A DNA stretch of 64,000 nucleotides from Flavivirga sp. 57AJ16 (GTDB lineage Bacteria > Bacteroidota > Bacteroidia > Flavobacteriales > Flavobacteriaceae). The notes under the pieces are model-generated. The model searched no databases and was not told the origin of the DNA. It was given only the letters and a program-made list of their open reading frames with translations. The stretch is taken from NCBI RefSeq assembly GCF_028736925.1, contig NZ_JAQZAT010000008.1, positions 168,000 through 231,999 on the forward strand, given 5' to 3'. Both the position numbers and the translations under genes were made by a program. The first letter of the stretch is position 1. Each line of letters begins with the position of its first letter. Shown piece after piece: positions 9,260 through 17,737 of this stretch.

Positions 9260-9425
9260 TTTGAAGTTAATTAGATGCTTCGCTGTGCTCTGACAATAAC
9301 AGTAAATTTAATAGTTATTAAAGCACGTCAATGGAAGAAATCAGTATCCAGTGTTCGGTCTCAGTTGGCTTTGCTCGAGATGGTAGTTCACGATTTCTTT
9401 TTTGCGTCTTCGCGTCTTTGCGAGC

Positions 9426-9525
9426 TTAGATCCAAAGAATGTCAAGCAGCAGAAATGACGTCATGATCTATAGTCAAACAATAACAACTAAGTGCCATTC
9501 AGAAAGAGGCACGACTGAAGAATCT
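9426..9525 (+). repeat. 100-bp direct repeat, copy 2
   Basis: This is the partner of 9160-9259. Its end overlaps the stop codon (9524-9526) of the minus-strand VOC gene, so an insertion or duplication boundary coincides with the gene end. Between the copies lie TGCTTCGCTGTGCTCTGAC-type and TTGCGTCTTCGCGTC-type sequences that look like other intergenic repeats. Confidence 0.88.
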
Positions 9526-9960
9526 AACTTGCTGAAAACAACTGTTCCATATTCTTAAAAGATTTAAACTCCAAAGCATTTCCTGAAGGATCTTTAAAAA
9601 ACATGGTGGCTTGCTCTCCAATTAAACCTTCAAAACGAATATAAGGGGCGATAATAAAATCAATGTTTTTACTTTTTAAATGTTCCGAAAAAACATGAAA
9701 AGTATCCCATGGTAAAACAATTCCAAAGTGTGGTACGGAGACGTCCTTTCCATCTACCAAATTGGTATGCGTACTATCTTTTTCTTTTGGGTTGTGATGA
9801 ATAACTAATTGATGACCGAAAAAGTTAAAGTCTATCCAACAATCACTACTTCTGCCTTCCTTACAGCCTAAAATATCTCTATAAAAATCTCTGCATTCCG
9901 AGAGGTTATGACCAGATGTGGCTAAATGAAAAGAAGGTATTAAGGTTTGTTATTAATCAT
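9524..9960 (-). pseudogene. VOC (glyoxalase) family protein with an early frameshift
   Basis: The continuous reading frame encodes a full VOC-fold protein ([73 protein letters not shown]). That frame has no ATG, GTG or TTG before the conserved N-terminus; a TAA sits just upstream. An ATG at 9960, directly after the rluF stop (TAAATG), opens in another frame and reaches a stop after six codons. Adding one T at CCTTAAT would join them as MINNKPLIPSFHL. The gene therefore carries a single-base deletion or a sequencing error at codon 7. If the frame is intact in reality, it is a metal-dependent dioxygenase or glyoxalase-like enzyme of unknown substrate. Confidence 0.75.
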
Positions 9961-10719
9961 TTATTTTTTTATCCTTCTTGGAGATTTCCTATATTCCTTG
10001 GTAGAATTACTAATCAAGTTATTTAACTCATTAAATTCTTCTTTTGTCAATTCTCTATACTCACCAACGGGCATGTCCATTTTAATATTCATGATCCTCA
10101 CACGTTTAAGTGTTTCTACTTCATAGGTTAAATATTCGCACATACGACGAATTTGCCTATTTAAACCTTGTGTTAAGATAATTTTGAATTGGTAGGTGCT
10201 TAGTTTTTCGACTTTACATTGTTTAGTGACTCTGTTTAATTCTGCTAACGGAATACCACCGGACATACGCTCTATAAATGTTTGCGATATAGGCTTGTCT
10301 ACTTTTACGATATATTCTTTCTCATGATTATTACTAGCACGCAAAATTTTATTTACAATGTCCCCATCATCGGTTAAAAGAATTAGGCCTTCACTAGGTT
10401 TATCTAATCTCCCAATGGGAAAAATGCGTTTTGGGTAGTTTATAAAATCAATAATATTATCTTTTTCAACAGAAGTATCCGTTGTACAAACAATCCCAAC
10501 GGGTTTGTTAAAAGCCAAGTAGACAAAACTTTCTTTGTTATTTTTTATTTCTTCACCATCAACATGAACAACATCTTCCGGGGCAATTTTTGTGCCCATT
10601 TCTGGAATAACACCGTTTATGGTAACCCGCCCTGCTTCAATAAGTTTATCTGCTTCACGACGTGAGCAATACCCCACTTCGCTTAAAAATTTGTTAATTC
10701 TTTTTAACTGTACTTCCAT
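9961..10719 (-). CDS. rluF: 23S rRNA pseudouridine synthase, RluF/RsuA family
   Basis: The 252-residue protein has an N-terminal S4 RNA-binding domain (residues about 5-60, RINKFLSEVGYCSRREADKL) and a catalytic domain with FPIGRLDKPSEGLILLT containing the catalytic Asp, then GLNRQIRRMCEYL near residue 195. These are hallmarks of the RsuA/RluB/E/F group, and the KxxGIVCTTD and QIRRM features favour RluF, which modifies 23S rRNA near position 2604. The basic C-terminal tail is typical. The stop is followed at once by the ATG of the broken VOC gene. Confidence 0.88.
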   Translation of the reverse strand: MEVQLKRINKFLSEVGYCSRREADKLIEAGRVTINGVIPEMGTKIAPEDVVHVDGEEIKNNKESFVYLAFNKPVGIVCTTDTSVEKDNIIDFINYPKRIFPIGRLDKPSEGLILLTDDGDIVNKILRASNNHEKEYIVKVDKPISQTFIERMSGGIPLAELNRVTKQCKVEKLSTYQFKIILTQGLNRQIRRMCEYLTYEVETLKRVRIMNIKMDMPVGEYRELTKEEFNELNNLISNSTKEYRKSPRRIKK

Positions 10720-10738
10720 GCTTCAAAAGTACAACATT

Positions 10739-11566
10739 TTATGCGTTTAAGAAGTCAATAACGTAACTGTGAACAGCTTCGTTTTTTAGACCATGCCCAA
10801 AGCCTTTCGTACCAATAAATTCTACTTTTTTGTGATTTTTTTTGAATTTTAACCCATCAGAGTAAGGTATGATTCTATCTTTCTTATCATGGACAACCAA
10901 TATTTTTGCTTCGATATCTTTTGCGAAATCAGGGGCAGAATAGTATTCTGGTAAATGATTAAATTCTCTTAATACATACTGAGCCATAGCAAGGGAAACC
11001 TTTTTGTTGTAACCCATCATGGTTTCGTATCGTTTAAAGACCCCAACAAAATCTGCAGGAGCACCCAATAAGATTATTTTTTCAATAGATGCCAACTGTT
11101 TTTTGTATTGAGAAAAGATACTTGCGGTGCCACCAACCGAATGACCTACTATAGTATTTATCTCAAATTTTTTAGCAACAGCATGTATGCATTCTGAATA
11201 GAGGAGTGCATTAAATAATTTTCCACTAGAATGCCCATGCCCTGGAGCATCAAGAGCAATAACAGTATAGTTTAAAGACTTTAAGATTTCGATTAAACTT
11301 TTCCATCTATAGGCATTGCTTTCCCAACCGTGAGCCAATAAAACGGGTTCTTTTTCACCTTTCCAACAATACGTTTTTATTGAAATATTTTCATGCATGA
11401 TCTCTTCTTGGACCGCAGTGTTGAGGTATTGTTTTTCTTTTTCATTGAGTCTCCCTTTTTGAGGGGTTGAAAATAACTTAATAGCCAGTTTTGCGGCATA
11501 TTTTGGCGAAAAATAACTTATTAGGTTTATATAAGATCCAATAATTTTTATAAAGTAAGCATTCAT
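10739..11566 (-). CDS. Alpha/beta hydrolase
   Basis: The 275-residue protein shows an alpha/beta-hydrolase fold with oxyanion motif LLAHGWESNAYRW at about 74, nucleophile elbow VGHSVGGT at about 140, acid region VVHDKKDRIIP and the catalytic His in GFGHGLKN near the C-terminus. An N-terminal hydrophobic stretch (residues 7-20) may be membrane associated. It overlaps the upstream cupin gene by 4 nt (ATGA), so the two are translated together. The substrate cannot be inferred. Confidence 0.88.
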   Translation of the reverse strand: MNAYFIKIIGSYINLISYFSPKYAAKLAIKLFSTPQKGRLNEKEKQYLNTAVQEEIMHENISIKTYCWKGEKEPVLLAHGWESNAYRWKSLIEILKSLNYTVIALDAPGHGHSSGKLFNALLYSECIHAVAKKFEINTIVGHSVGGTASIFSQYKKQLASIEKIILLGAPADFVGVFKRYETMMGYNKKVSLAMAQYVLREFNHLPEYYSAPDFAKDIEAKILVVHDKKDRIIPYSDGLKFKKNHKKVEFIGTKGFGHGLKNEAVHSYVIDFLNA

Positions 11567-11952
11567 TTAGTTTCTCTATTTACTAAGTCTATAGAAAATG
11601 CGGGTATGCAAATAGCTATATATTCACATGTTTCAGCGAAAGGATTAGAATATTGAACTCTAGTGTTCTTCTCAATTTTAATAGATTGGCCTGCTTCTAA
11701 AACAATGGTTTCACCTTCAATAATGAATTGCTTTTTACCTTTTATTATAAAGGTGAATTCATCAAACCTCGGTGTTTGAAAAGGTTCACTCCACCCAGAA
11801 GGCGCCTTCATATGGGCTATGCTAATTTGTGAATTGCCATTGGAAGCCATTCCAAAATGTTCCTTTATGATTTTTCCGTCTGTAGTTGGTACGACAAACG
11901 GATTGTTTTGTATTGTATATTTTTTTTCTTCCACGTAAAGTTTATTTTTCAA
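11563..11952 (-). CDS. Small cupin-domain protein
   Basis: The 129-residue protein has a single cupin barrel, with PRFDEFTFIIKGKKQFIIEG as the first motif region and YSNPFAETCEYIAICIPAF as the end. The only start in frame near the expected N-terminus is TTG at 11952, because an in-frame TAG from the repeat array lies immediately upstream; a GTG six codons later is the alternative. The start codon lies inside the last unit of a 17-copy TTAGTTG array. The gene is coupled to the hydrolase by an ATGA overlap. The ligand is unknown. Confidence 0.8.
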   Translation of the reverse strand: MKNKLYVEEKKYTIQNNPFVVPTTDGKIIKEHFGMASNGNSQISIAHMKAPSGWSEPFQTPRFDEFTFIIKGKKQFIIEGETIVLEAGQSIKIEKNTRVQYSNPFAETCEYIAICIPAFSIDLVNRETK

Positions 11953-12068
11953 CTAACAACTAACAACTAACAACTAACAACTAACAACTAACAACTAACA
12001 ACTAACAACTAACAACTAACAACTAACAACTAACAACTAACAACTAACAACTAACAACTAACAACTAA
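11950..12068. repeat. Heptanucleotide tandem array, 17 perfect copies of CAACTAA
   Basis: Seventeen uninterrupted 7-bp units (119 bp) exactly fill the space between the yitT stop codon (12069-12071) and the TTG start of the cupin gene. In the sense of these genes the unit is TTAGTTG, so a TAG occurs in every frame. Perfect identity implies recent expansion and probable length variation between isolates. Confidence 0.97.
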
Positions 12069-13040
12069 CTATTTCATGGGCTTCTTCTTGATCATGCCAC
12101 CTTTTAAATCTTTAACAACGCCCATGATAATAAACGCCTTTCTGTCTATTTTGTCAATTTCCGTTTGAAGTTTGGTAAGTTCCAGACGTGTTACAACAGT
12201 GTAAATAATATCTTTATCATAGCTAGAGCCTTGTTTACCATAGCCTCCTTTACCGGCATATATAGTGCAAGCACGTCTTAGTTTTTCAGTAAGCATGATC
12301 CTTAGTTCTTCATGGTGGTTTGAGATGATTGTGACCCCTACATATTCCTCTACGCCATCTACCACGAAATCTACTGTCTTTGCCGCAGCCAAATAAGTAA
12401 GCATAGCATAAAGAGCTGTTTCAATAGATAGTATGTATGCACCTACGGCAAATATTATAACGTTGATTAGCAGCAAAACATCACCAATAGTTAATGATAA
12501 TTTTCTGCCTAAAAATATGGCTAAAACCTCAGTGCCATCAATAACGCTACCTCCACGTATCGACATGCCAATTCCCAAGCCTAAAAAGAAACCACCAAAA
12601 ACAGCGATTAATAACTTGTCTTCAGTAACGATAGGGTAGTTTACAAAGTGTACAACGGTTGCTAAAAGAGTTATGGCAGCAATACTTTTTATGGCGAATT
12701 TATTGCCAATGGTTCTGTAGGCAAGAATTAAAAAAGGCAGGTTAACTAACACTAGTAATAAGCCTAAATTCAATGATGTTACATTTTCTAATAATAAAGA
12801 AATCCCTGTAGCGCCACCATCAATAAATTTGTTTGGCAATAAAAAACCCTTTAACCCAAATCCAGCAGAAAAAACCCCAATTATAATAAAAAAATATTCT
12901 TTGACTGCATGCGATAATTCAACTTGAAACCGTCTTACCAGAGGGACTATTTGTTTTTTGCTCACAGGCTTGTTGACTTGTTTTTTTTCAAGTCTTTTAC
13001 GCGCCAGATCTACTAATAATTTTGATAAGAAAGGGTTCAT
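12069..13040 (-). CDS. YitT family membrane protein (DUF2179)
   Basis: The 323-residue protein has a 45-residue basic N-terminal tail, about five or six membrane helices between residues 45 and 215 with signatures GFGLKGFLLPNKFIDGGATG and GGSVIDGTEVLAI, and a soluble C-terminal DUF2179 domain (GVTIISNHHEELRIML, YTVVTRLELTKL). The family is widespread and its substrate is not established. The gene lies upstream of the cupin and hydrolase genes, separated only by the heptamer array. Confidence 0.92.
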   Translation of the reverse strand: MNPFLSKLLVDLARKRLEKKQVNKPVSKKQIVPLVRRFQVELSHAVKEYFFIIIGVFSAGFGLKGFLLPNKFIDGGATGISLLLENVTSLNLGLLLVLVNLPFLILAYRTIGNKFAIKSIAAITLLATVVHFVNYPIVTEDKLLIAVFGGFFLGLGIGMSIRGGSVIDGTEVLAIFLGRKLSLTIGDVLLLINVIIFAVGAYILSIETALYAMLTYLAAAKTVDFVVDGVEEYVGVTIISNHHEELRIMLTEKLRRACTIYAGKGGYGKQGSSYDKDIIYTVVTRLELTKLQTEIDKIDRKAFIIMGVVKDLKGGMIKKKPMK

Positions 13041-13051
13041 TTATTTAGTTG

Positions 13052-13612
13052 TTAATGCATGGTCCAGTTTAAGAAAAAGTATTTTATTTTAGCATTATCG
13101 GGAATATGCATAGCTTCTATTTTTACATCCATATTAAACCTAAGATTGGCAGGGAGTTCTTTTTTATCTATAACAAAACTTGCGTTTAATTCGTTTACAA
13201 TAATATGAACCGAGTTTATTAGACTATTTATTTTTGAAATTTTATAAGCACTCGAAATATCCTTAAAGGTACTTAGGGTAGATATGTTCTTATTTGTTTT
13301 ATATCTAGGATCTATAATTTGAATACTTTCAATAACCGACGTAGAGTCTAAAGCTTGTTTCGGGGTGAGAACCAAAAGTTTTGCACCACCTTTTTCAAAT
13401 AGCTCTATATTGTTTTTGCTGCCAGCAAATTCATCACCACTGGTAAATGTTACTAAAGAATCTTTAGCAAAGATGCTTTTAAGGTCTTTAACTTGTGTGG
13501 AATCTGTTAATAATCCAATATGTTGTTTTCCAATTTCAAAAGGGTTTTGCTCTTTTTCACAACTAGAAAACAAGAGGATAAGAATAATAAGACTTAAAAA
13601 TGATCTGTACAT
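13052..13612 (-). CDS. Conserved lipoprotein, unknown function
   Basis: The 186-residue protein starts with a lipoprotein signal (FLSLIILILLFSSC, Cys at residue 18) and has no recognised domain. Segments such as IGLLTDSTQVKDLKSIFAKD look like a periplasmic alpha-beta domain. It lies 11 bp upstream of the yitT gene on the same strand, so they are probably one transcript. Confidence 0.75.
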   Translation of the reverse strand: MYRSFLSLIILILLFSSCEKEQNPFEIGKQHIGLLTDSTQVKDLKSIFAKDSLVTFTSGDEFAGSKNNIELFEKGGAKLLVLTPKQALDSTSVIESIQIIDPRYKTNKNISTLSTFKDISSAYKISKINSLINSVHIIVNELNASFVIDKKELPANLRFNMDVKIEAMHIPDNAKIKYFFLNWTMH

Positions 13613-13651
13613 TATTTAAAAATGATTTAGGTATTGGTTAATATTAATTAT

Positions 13652-13812
13652 TGAACTCATTTAAACTTTTAAAATTGGCTGAAGAATTATCCTTTAGCAC
13701 CCATTTTTCACTTTTTTTTATTCCGTAGCGGTGCTATACAACTCTAAAAAGCCATCAACTGGATACAAAATGACTAATTTTCGCTTCAATCCAAAAAGTT
13801 TAAATGAGTTCA
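13652..13812. mobile_element. MITE-like element with 19-bp terminal inverted repeats
   Basis: TGAACTCATTTAAACTTTT at 13652-13670 is the exact reverse complement of 13794-13812. The inverted similarity continues inward imperfectly (TTGGCTGAAG against TTGGATTGAAG). The 161-bp unit has no coding capacity and ends 5 bp from the stop of the HerA-like gene. No clear target duplication was found. Confidence 0.6.
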
Positions 13813-13817
13813 TTGAT

Positions 13818-15356
13818 TTATTTTTTTAGTACTTTGGTTAAAATACCAAAAACACTTCTTATAAAGGTAGCACTTGTGAGTACTTTAACAATAGGATTTA
13901 TTCTAGTACTTCTTCTGGAACTAGTAGTACGTTTTCTGGACTCGGCTTTTTTAAGAGCTTCCCTTTCTTGTCTTGCTTTTTCTTTTGCTTCCTCGGCTTC
14001 AGCACGTTCTATTTTTTCATTAAGCATTTCGTAAGCACTTTCTCTATCAATATTTTTATTGTATTTTTTTACCAATTTCGATTTTGAAAGTAAGGTGCTT
14101 AATTCTATATCGGTTAACACGTCCATTCTACTCATTGGTGCTCGCATCATGGTAGCAGCTAAAGGGGTCGGTCTTCCCTTTTCATCTAAAGCAGATACCA
14201 GAGCTTCGCCAATACCTAAGGATGTTAATACTTCGGTGGTGTCGTAGTACTTGGAATCCGGATAGTTTTGTGCCGTAAGCTTTATGGCTTTTCTGTCTTT
14301 AGCCGTAAAAGCCCTAAGGGCATGTTGTATTTTTAAACCAAGCTGTCCTAAGACGGCTTCTGGGACATCCGTTGGGTTTTGAGTTACAAAATAGATGCCT
14401 ACCCCTTTACTTCGTATTAATTTTACAATGCTTTCAATTTGGTTTAATAACGCTTTTGATGCTTCATTAAAGATTAAATGAGCTTCGTCAATAAAGAGAA
14501 TTAGTTCGGGTCTGTCGCTATCACCTTGCTCAGGGAATGTTGAGTAAATTTCTGCTAATAAGCTCAGCATGAATGTTGAGAATAGTTTGGGTTTGTCTTG
14601 GATATCTGTTAATCTGATAATATTAATATAGCCACGTCCGTTCTCATCAATCCTTAGTAAATCCTGGGTATCAAAAGAGGTTTCTCCAAAAAACAAATCG
14701 GCACCTTGCTGTTCTAGCGCAACGATTTTACGTAAAATGGCACCTGTTGATGCCGTCGAAATTCTACCATAAGCTTCAGTAAATTCTGCTTTTCCTTCTT
14801 GAGTGGCGTACTGGAGTATTTTTTTGAAATCTTTTATATCCAGAATAGGCAGCTTATTGTCATCACAATATTGAAATATGACGGCCACAACTCCAGATTG
14901 TGTTTCAGATAAATCTAAAATTCTCGAGAGCAATACCGGTCCAAATTCGGTAATGGTTGCTCTTAAGCGAACCCCATCTTGTTCAGAAAGGGTTAATATT
15001 TCAACAGGAAAAGGCTTCGCTTCAAATGGGAGCCCTATTTTTTCGTGGCGCTCATCAATTTTTGGATGCCCAGGACTCGGTTGTGCTAATCCACTTAAAT
15101 CCCCTTTAATATCCATAAGCAATACAGGAATGCCTTTGTCGCTTAAATTTTCGGCCAGTACTTGTAAAGATTTTGTTTTTCCCGTACCAGTGGCGCCAGC
15201 GATTAAACCATGACGATTCATGGTCTTTAAAGGTATTTTTACATGAGCCCCCGTAACAGTTTCGCCATCTAACATGGCAGCACCTATCGGGATAAAATCA
15301 CCTTTAGTTGTATTGCCCTCAGTGATATGTTTGAAAAAAGTTTCCTTGGTACCCAT
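13818..15356 (-). CDS. HerA/DUF853-type P-loop ATPase (YjgR-like)
   Basis: The 512-residue protein has Walker A GATGTGKTKSLQVLAENL at about residues 53-70, Walker B ELILFIDEAH at about 287, a sensor-like segment GVGIYFVTQNPTDVP and a charged coiled-coil C-terminal tail rich in RAEAEEAKEKAR. This matches the DUF853/helicase-HerA-like family (E. coli YjgR). HerA proteins are hexameric DNA translocases; YjgR itself has no firmly established role. The hydrophobic C-terminus after residue 490 may bind membrane or a partner. Confidence 0.88.
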   Translation of the reverse strand: MGTKETFFKHITEGNTTKGDFIPIGAAMLDGETVTGAHVKIPLKTMNRHGLIAGATGTGKTKSLQVLAENLSDKGIPVLLMDIKGDLSGLAQPSPGHPKIDERHEKIGLPFEAKPFPVEILTLSEQDGVRLRATITEFGPVLLSRILDLSETQSGVVAVIFQYCDDNKLPILDIKDFKKILQYATQEGKAEFTEAYGRISTASTGAILRKIVALEQQGADLFFGETSFDTQDLLRIDENGRGYINIIRLTDIQDKPKLFSTFMLSLLAEIYSTFPEQGDSDRPELILFIDEAHLIFNEASKALLNQIESIVKLIRSKGVGIYFVTQNPTDVPEAVLGQLGLKIQHALRAFTAKDRKAIKLTAQNYPDSKYYDTTEVLTSLGIGEALVSALDEKGRPTPLAATMMRAPMSRMDVLTDIELSTLLSKSKLVKKYNKNIDRESAYEMLNEKIERAEAEEAKEKARQEREALKKAESRKRTTSSRRSTRINPIVKVLTSATFIRSVFGILTKVLKK

Positions 15357-15430
15357 ATGCTATAATTTTGCATAAAAATACAGGAAAAAAGAAGAAGAAA
15401 AAAATAAGATTATAAGCGATAAAACCTAAT

Positions 15431-16033
15431 CTATTCACGCCATTTAACCCAAACAACTATTGCTGGATTTGCTACACTTGACCCTGAACTAGAAGAACTT
15501 AATGATATATAATCGTTTATGTTAAAATCTAGATTTAATGTTGAATTATTAAATTCATAATTTGACAAATTAAAATTATATGAAATAGTGGTATTGGTTC
15601 CAAATCCAGTCCAATCAAAGACTCTTAATTCAAAACCTTTATTGCTATTACCTCCACTACAATTACCAGTAATTCCAACGATCGTTCCATTAAATGGCAT
15701 TAAAGGACCACTACCTGAATTTCTCATAGTACCTCCATAAGAAAGATTTTGACCATCTGAGTTACCATTAGTTCCAAATTGAATCGCGACTGCTCCAGTG
15801 CTCAACCACTTTGCTCTTGTAGCATCGTACATAAATAGTTGGTCTCCAATAACGGCTAATTGCCCGGTCATGGAACCAGTTGGTGCAGATTGCGGGTTTA
15901 ATCGTAAGGCGGGAATTCCAGTGTTAGTGGTTTCAATTTCTAGTTCAGAAGATGGCGTAGTAGTACCAATTCCAACTTGCGAAAAACTATAATAACTGCA
16001 TAGCAGCATTATAAAAAAAACTATTTTTTTCAT
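15431..16033 (-). CDS. Secreted protein with VGIGTTTP head motif
   Basis: The 200-residue protein has a signal peptide (residues 1-18) followed at once by QVGIGTTTPSSELEIE, the short motif common at the start of Bacteroidota surface or trimeric-fibre-like proteins. The rest is rich in Gly, Ser and Asn (GNSDGQNLSYGG, SLSSSSSGSSVAN), as in beta-rich surface proteins. It is probably exported. It is paralogous in layout to the next gene at 16165. Confidence 0.72.
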   Translation of the reverse strand: MKKIVFFIMLLCSYYSFSQVGIGTTTPSSELEIETTNTGIPALRLNPQSAPTGSMTGQLAVIGDQLFMYDATRAKWLSTGAVAIQFGTNGNSDGQNLSYGGTMRNSGSGPLMPFNGTIVGITGNCSGGNSNKGFELRVFDWTGFGTNTTISYNFNLSNYEFNNSTLNLDFNINDYISLSSSSSGSSVANPAIVVWVKWRE

Positions 16034-16164
16034 TTTTGAGTAGAGGTTGAGAGCTATTTATTTAATCCAAAGGTAAAGTTAAAGTTATAAAATTATATCT
16101 AAACTAAATCTGAATTTATATAAACTCGTTAAAATTGATTTATTATTATAATTGTTATTTGTAA

Positions 16165-16860
16165 TCAGTTCATTTTAGAGATGCCAATGTTAATCATTTG
16201 CCCCTCTAAGGGTGTGCCGTTATTGTTTACGACATATCTAAATTTTACTATATCATTTGTGCTAATAGGATACATGATATTTCCACTAGTACCCCAGTAA
16301 TCGGTACTGGTTAAGGTTGCGACACCCCTATTAAGATAACCAACTAAATTACCATTTACCGTCATTGCAATGATGTATTTTACACCGCCCGAAGGCATAT
16401 TTCTTACAGACAAAGAAGCGCTAAACATATAATTTCCAGATTCTAGGATAGTTATTGTGCCATTAGAAGTAATGTTAAACACATGGGGGTTAGTAGCTAG
16501 AACATCGCTAGTACCAATTGGAAAATCATAGTATGTATTATTGCCAGTTGATATTATTGAATTTCCGGAGCTACAAAGTCGATTTATTACTAAAGTCGAG
16601 TTAGAAAGATTAGTCCAAGAGCTGCTTCTGTAAATGTAATACGAATTTTTAGTGGTATTAAATACTAAAGCACCGTCTAATGGCGTTGCAATAGACATCA
16701 TCTGCGAATTAGTCACCCTAGGAGGTACAAAAGCTCCTGTAGTGCTATCTATTTGTAAAGCAGAACCGTCATCAGGGGTAGTCGTTCCTATACCCACCTG
16801 AGTATAAGATATGTAATGCATACATAAAAATAGCACTACAAAAAGAGTCGTTTTTTTCAT
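16165..16860 (-). CDS. Secreted protein with VGIGTTTP head motif (paralogue)
   Basis: The 231-residue protein has a signal peptide ending near SYTQ and then VGIGTTTPDDGSALQID and LVFNTTKNSYYIYRSSSWTN, a pattern seen in Bacteroidota surface and phage-tail-fibre-like proteins. The C-terminal part resembles a C1q/TNF-like jelly-roll (FSASLSVRNMPSGGVKYIIA). It lies 131 bp upstream of the similar gene at 15431, which suggests local duplication and divergence. Confidence 0.72.
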   Translation of the reverse strand: MKKTTLFVVLFLCMHYISYTQVGIGTTTPDDGSALQIDSTTGAFVPPRVTNSQMMSIATPLDGALVFNTTKNSYYIYRSSSWTNLSNSTLVINRLCSSGNSIISTGNNTYYDFPIGTSDVLATNPHVFNITSNGTITILESGNYMFSASLSVRNMPSGGVKYIIAMTVNGNLVGYLNRGVATLTSTDYWGTSGNIMYPISTNDIVKFRYVVNNNGTPLEGQMINIGISKMN

Positions 16861-17713
16861 TCTTGAGAGAAAGAGATTGAAAACAAAATTATTATTTTAA
16901 TTAATCCATGGCGAATGTATAAAAATAGAATTGAAAATCAAAGTGTTAATAAGTGAACTCATATAGTATATATCTTAATAAACGATAAGCAAAAAGAGGT
17001 GTAATCGCATGTAAATAAAGGTGAAACACTATTTTTTTGAAAATATTCCTTACTATGTGAAAAGAAGTACGACAAAGTGTTTTTGGTTTTTTTTTCTTAC
17101 GCTAGATACAGTAAAAAGTGTTATAGGTGGATGTAAATAATACCATTTCTTGTTTGAAATGGCCGCAATAAAACGCCCTTTTTTACTTTCTACTTCAATA
17201 GAAAAAGAAACCGTAGCTAGGCTTGCTTTATTTTTCAATTTTGTATAAAGCAAAAAATCATCATTTTCTTTTACAGTAATTTCAAACAAGAAATGGTATA
17301 AATTTAAAAACAGTTATACTGCTGCCTACTAAATTTGTTAATTTTAATCAAAAGAGTTCCTTGAGCTTTCCAATTGACCTCTCCTTTAGAGAGGTCGGAA
17401 CCGTAAAAGAGCTCCAGGAGAGGTGAAATAAAAAGAATCCAGAAATTTTTTGTTTGAAAAGAATTTCCAGAGGCTCGCCTAGGTCTGTTTTTTGACCAGT
17501 TTGTACCACAATATGGATGAATTGTGTATGCTAGTTTTAAAGCGAACGAAGCACATAAGTTTCTATAAACAGGATATACAGACTGAAAGTCTGATTCGTG
17601 TTCATGCTAATTAAAATACACCAGAAACAAAAGAGTATTAATTCGTTATATATTTGTGTGTTACCAAACAGTATAAACTAGAATTGAAACTGAAAATATA
17701 GTAGATTAAATTA
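16861..17713. other. 853-bp intergenic region with inverted repeats, no convincing gene
   Basis: It contains a 20-bp inverted repeat (17141-17160 and 17279-17298), a small hairpin GACCTCTC-CTTTA-GAGAGGTC (17376-17396) and the queE promoter at its right end. A 78-codon minus-strand ORF at 17053-17289 starts with TTG inside one repeat arm and shows no family resemblance. I see no RNA gene. Confidence 0.5.
17141..17298. repeat. 20-bp perfect inverted repeat flanking 118 bp
   Basis: TACCATTTCTTGTTTGAAAT at 17141-17160 is the exact reverse complement of 17279-17298. The enclosed segment could be a minimal mobile element or a gene fragment. TACCATTTCT also occurs near 42050 as part of the repeats there. 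Confidence 0.7.
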
Positions 17714-17723
17714 ATGTTATATG

Positions 17724-17731
17724 TATCTTTG
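17724..17731 (+). promoter_or_regulatory. Bacteroidota -7 element (TATCTTTG) at queE
   Basis: TATCTTTG lies only 6 bp before the ATG at 17738, so the transcript would be leaderless or nearly so. Its location also argues against the in-frame upstream ATG at 17714. Confidence 0.5.
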
Positions 17732-17737
17732 CAAATT

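Noticed and set aside
11950..12068. CRISPR array
   Set aside because: Units are contiguous 7-mers with no spacers, and no cas genes are present.
17053..17289. 78-codon minus-strand ORF
   Set aside because: It starts with TTG inside an inverted-repeat arm, has no signal, domain or neighbour support, and looks like chance reading through an element.
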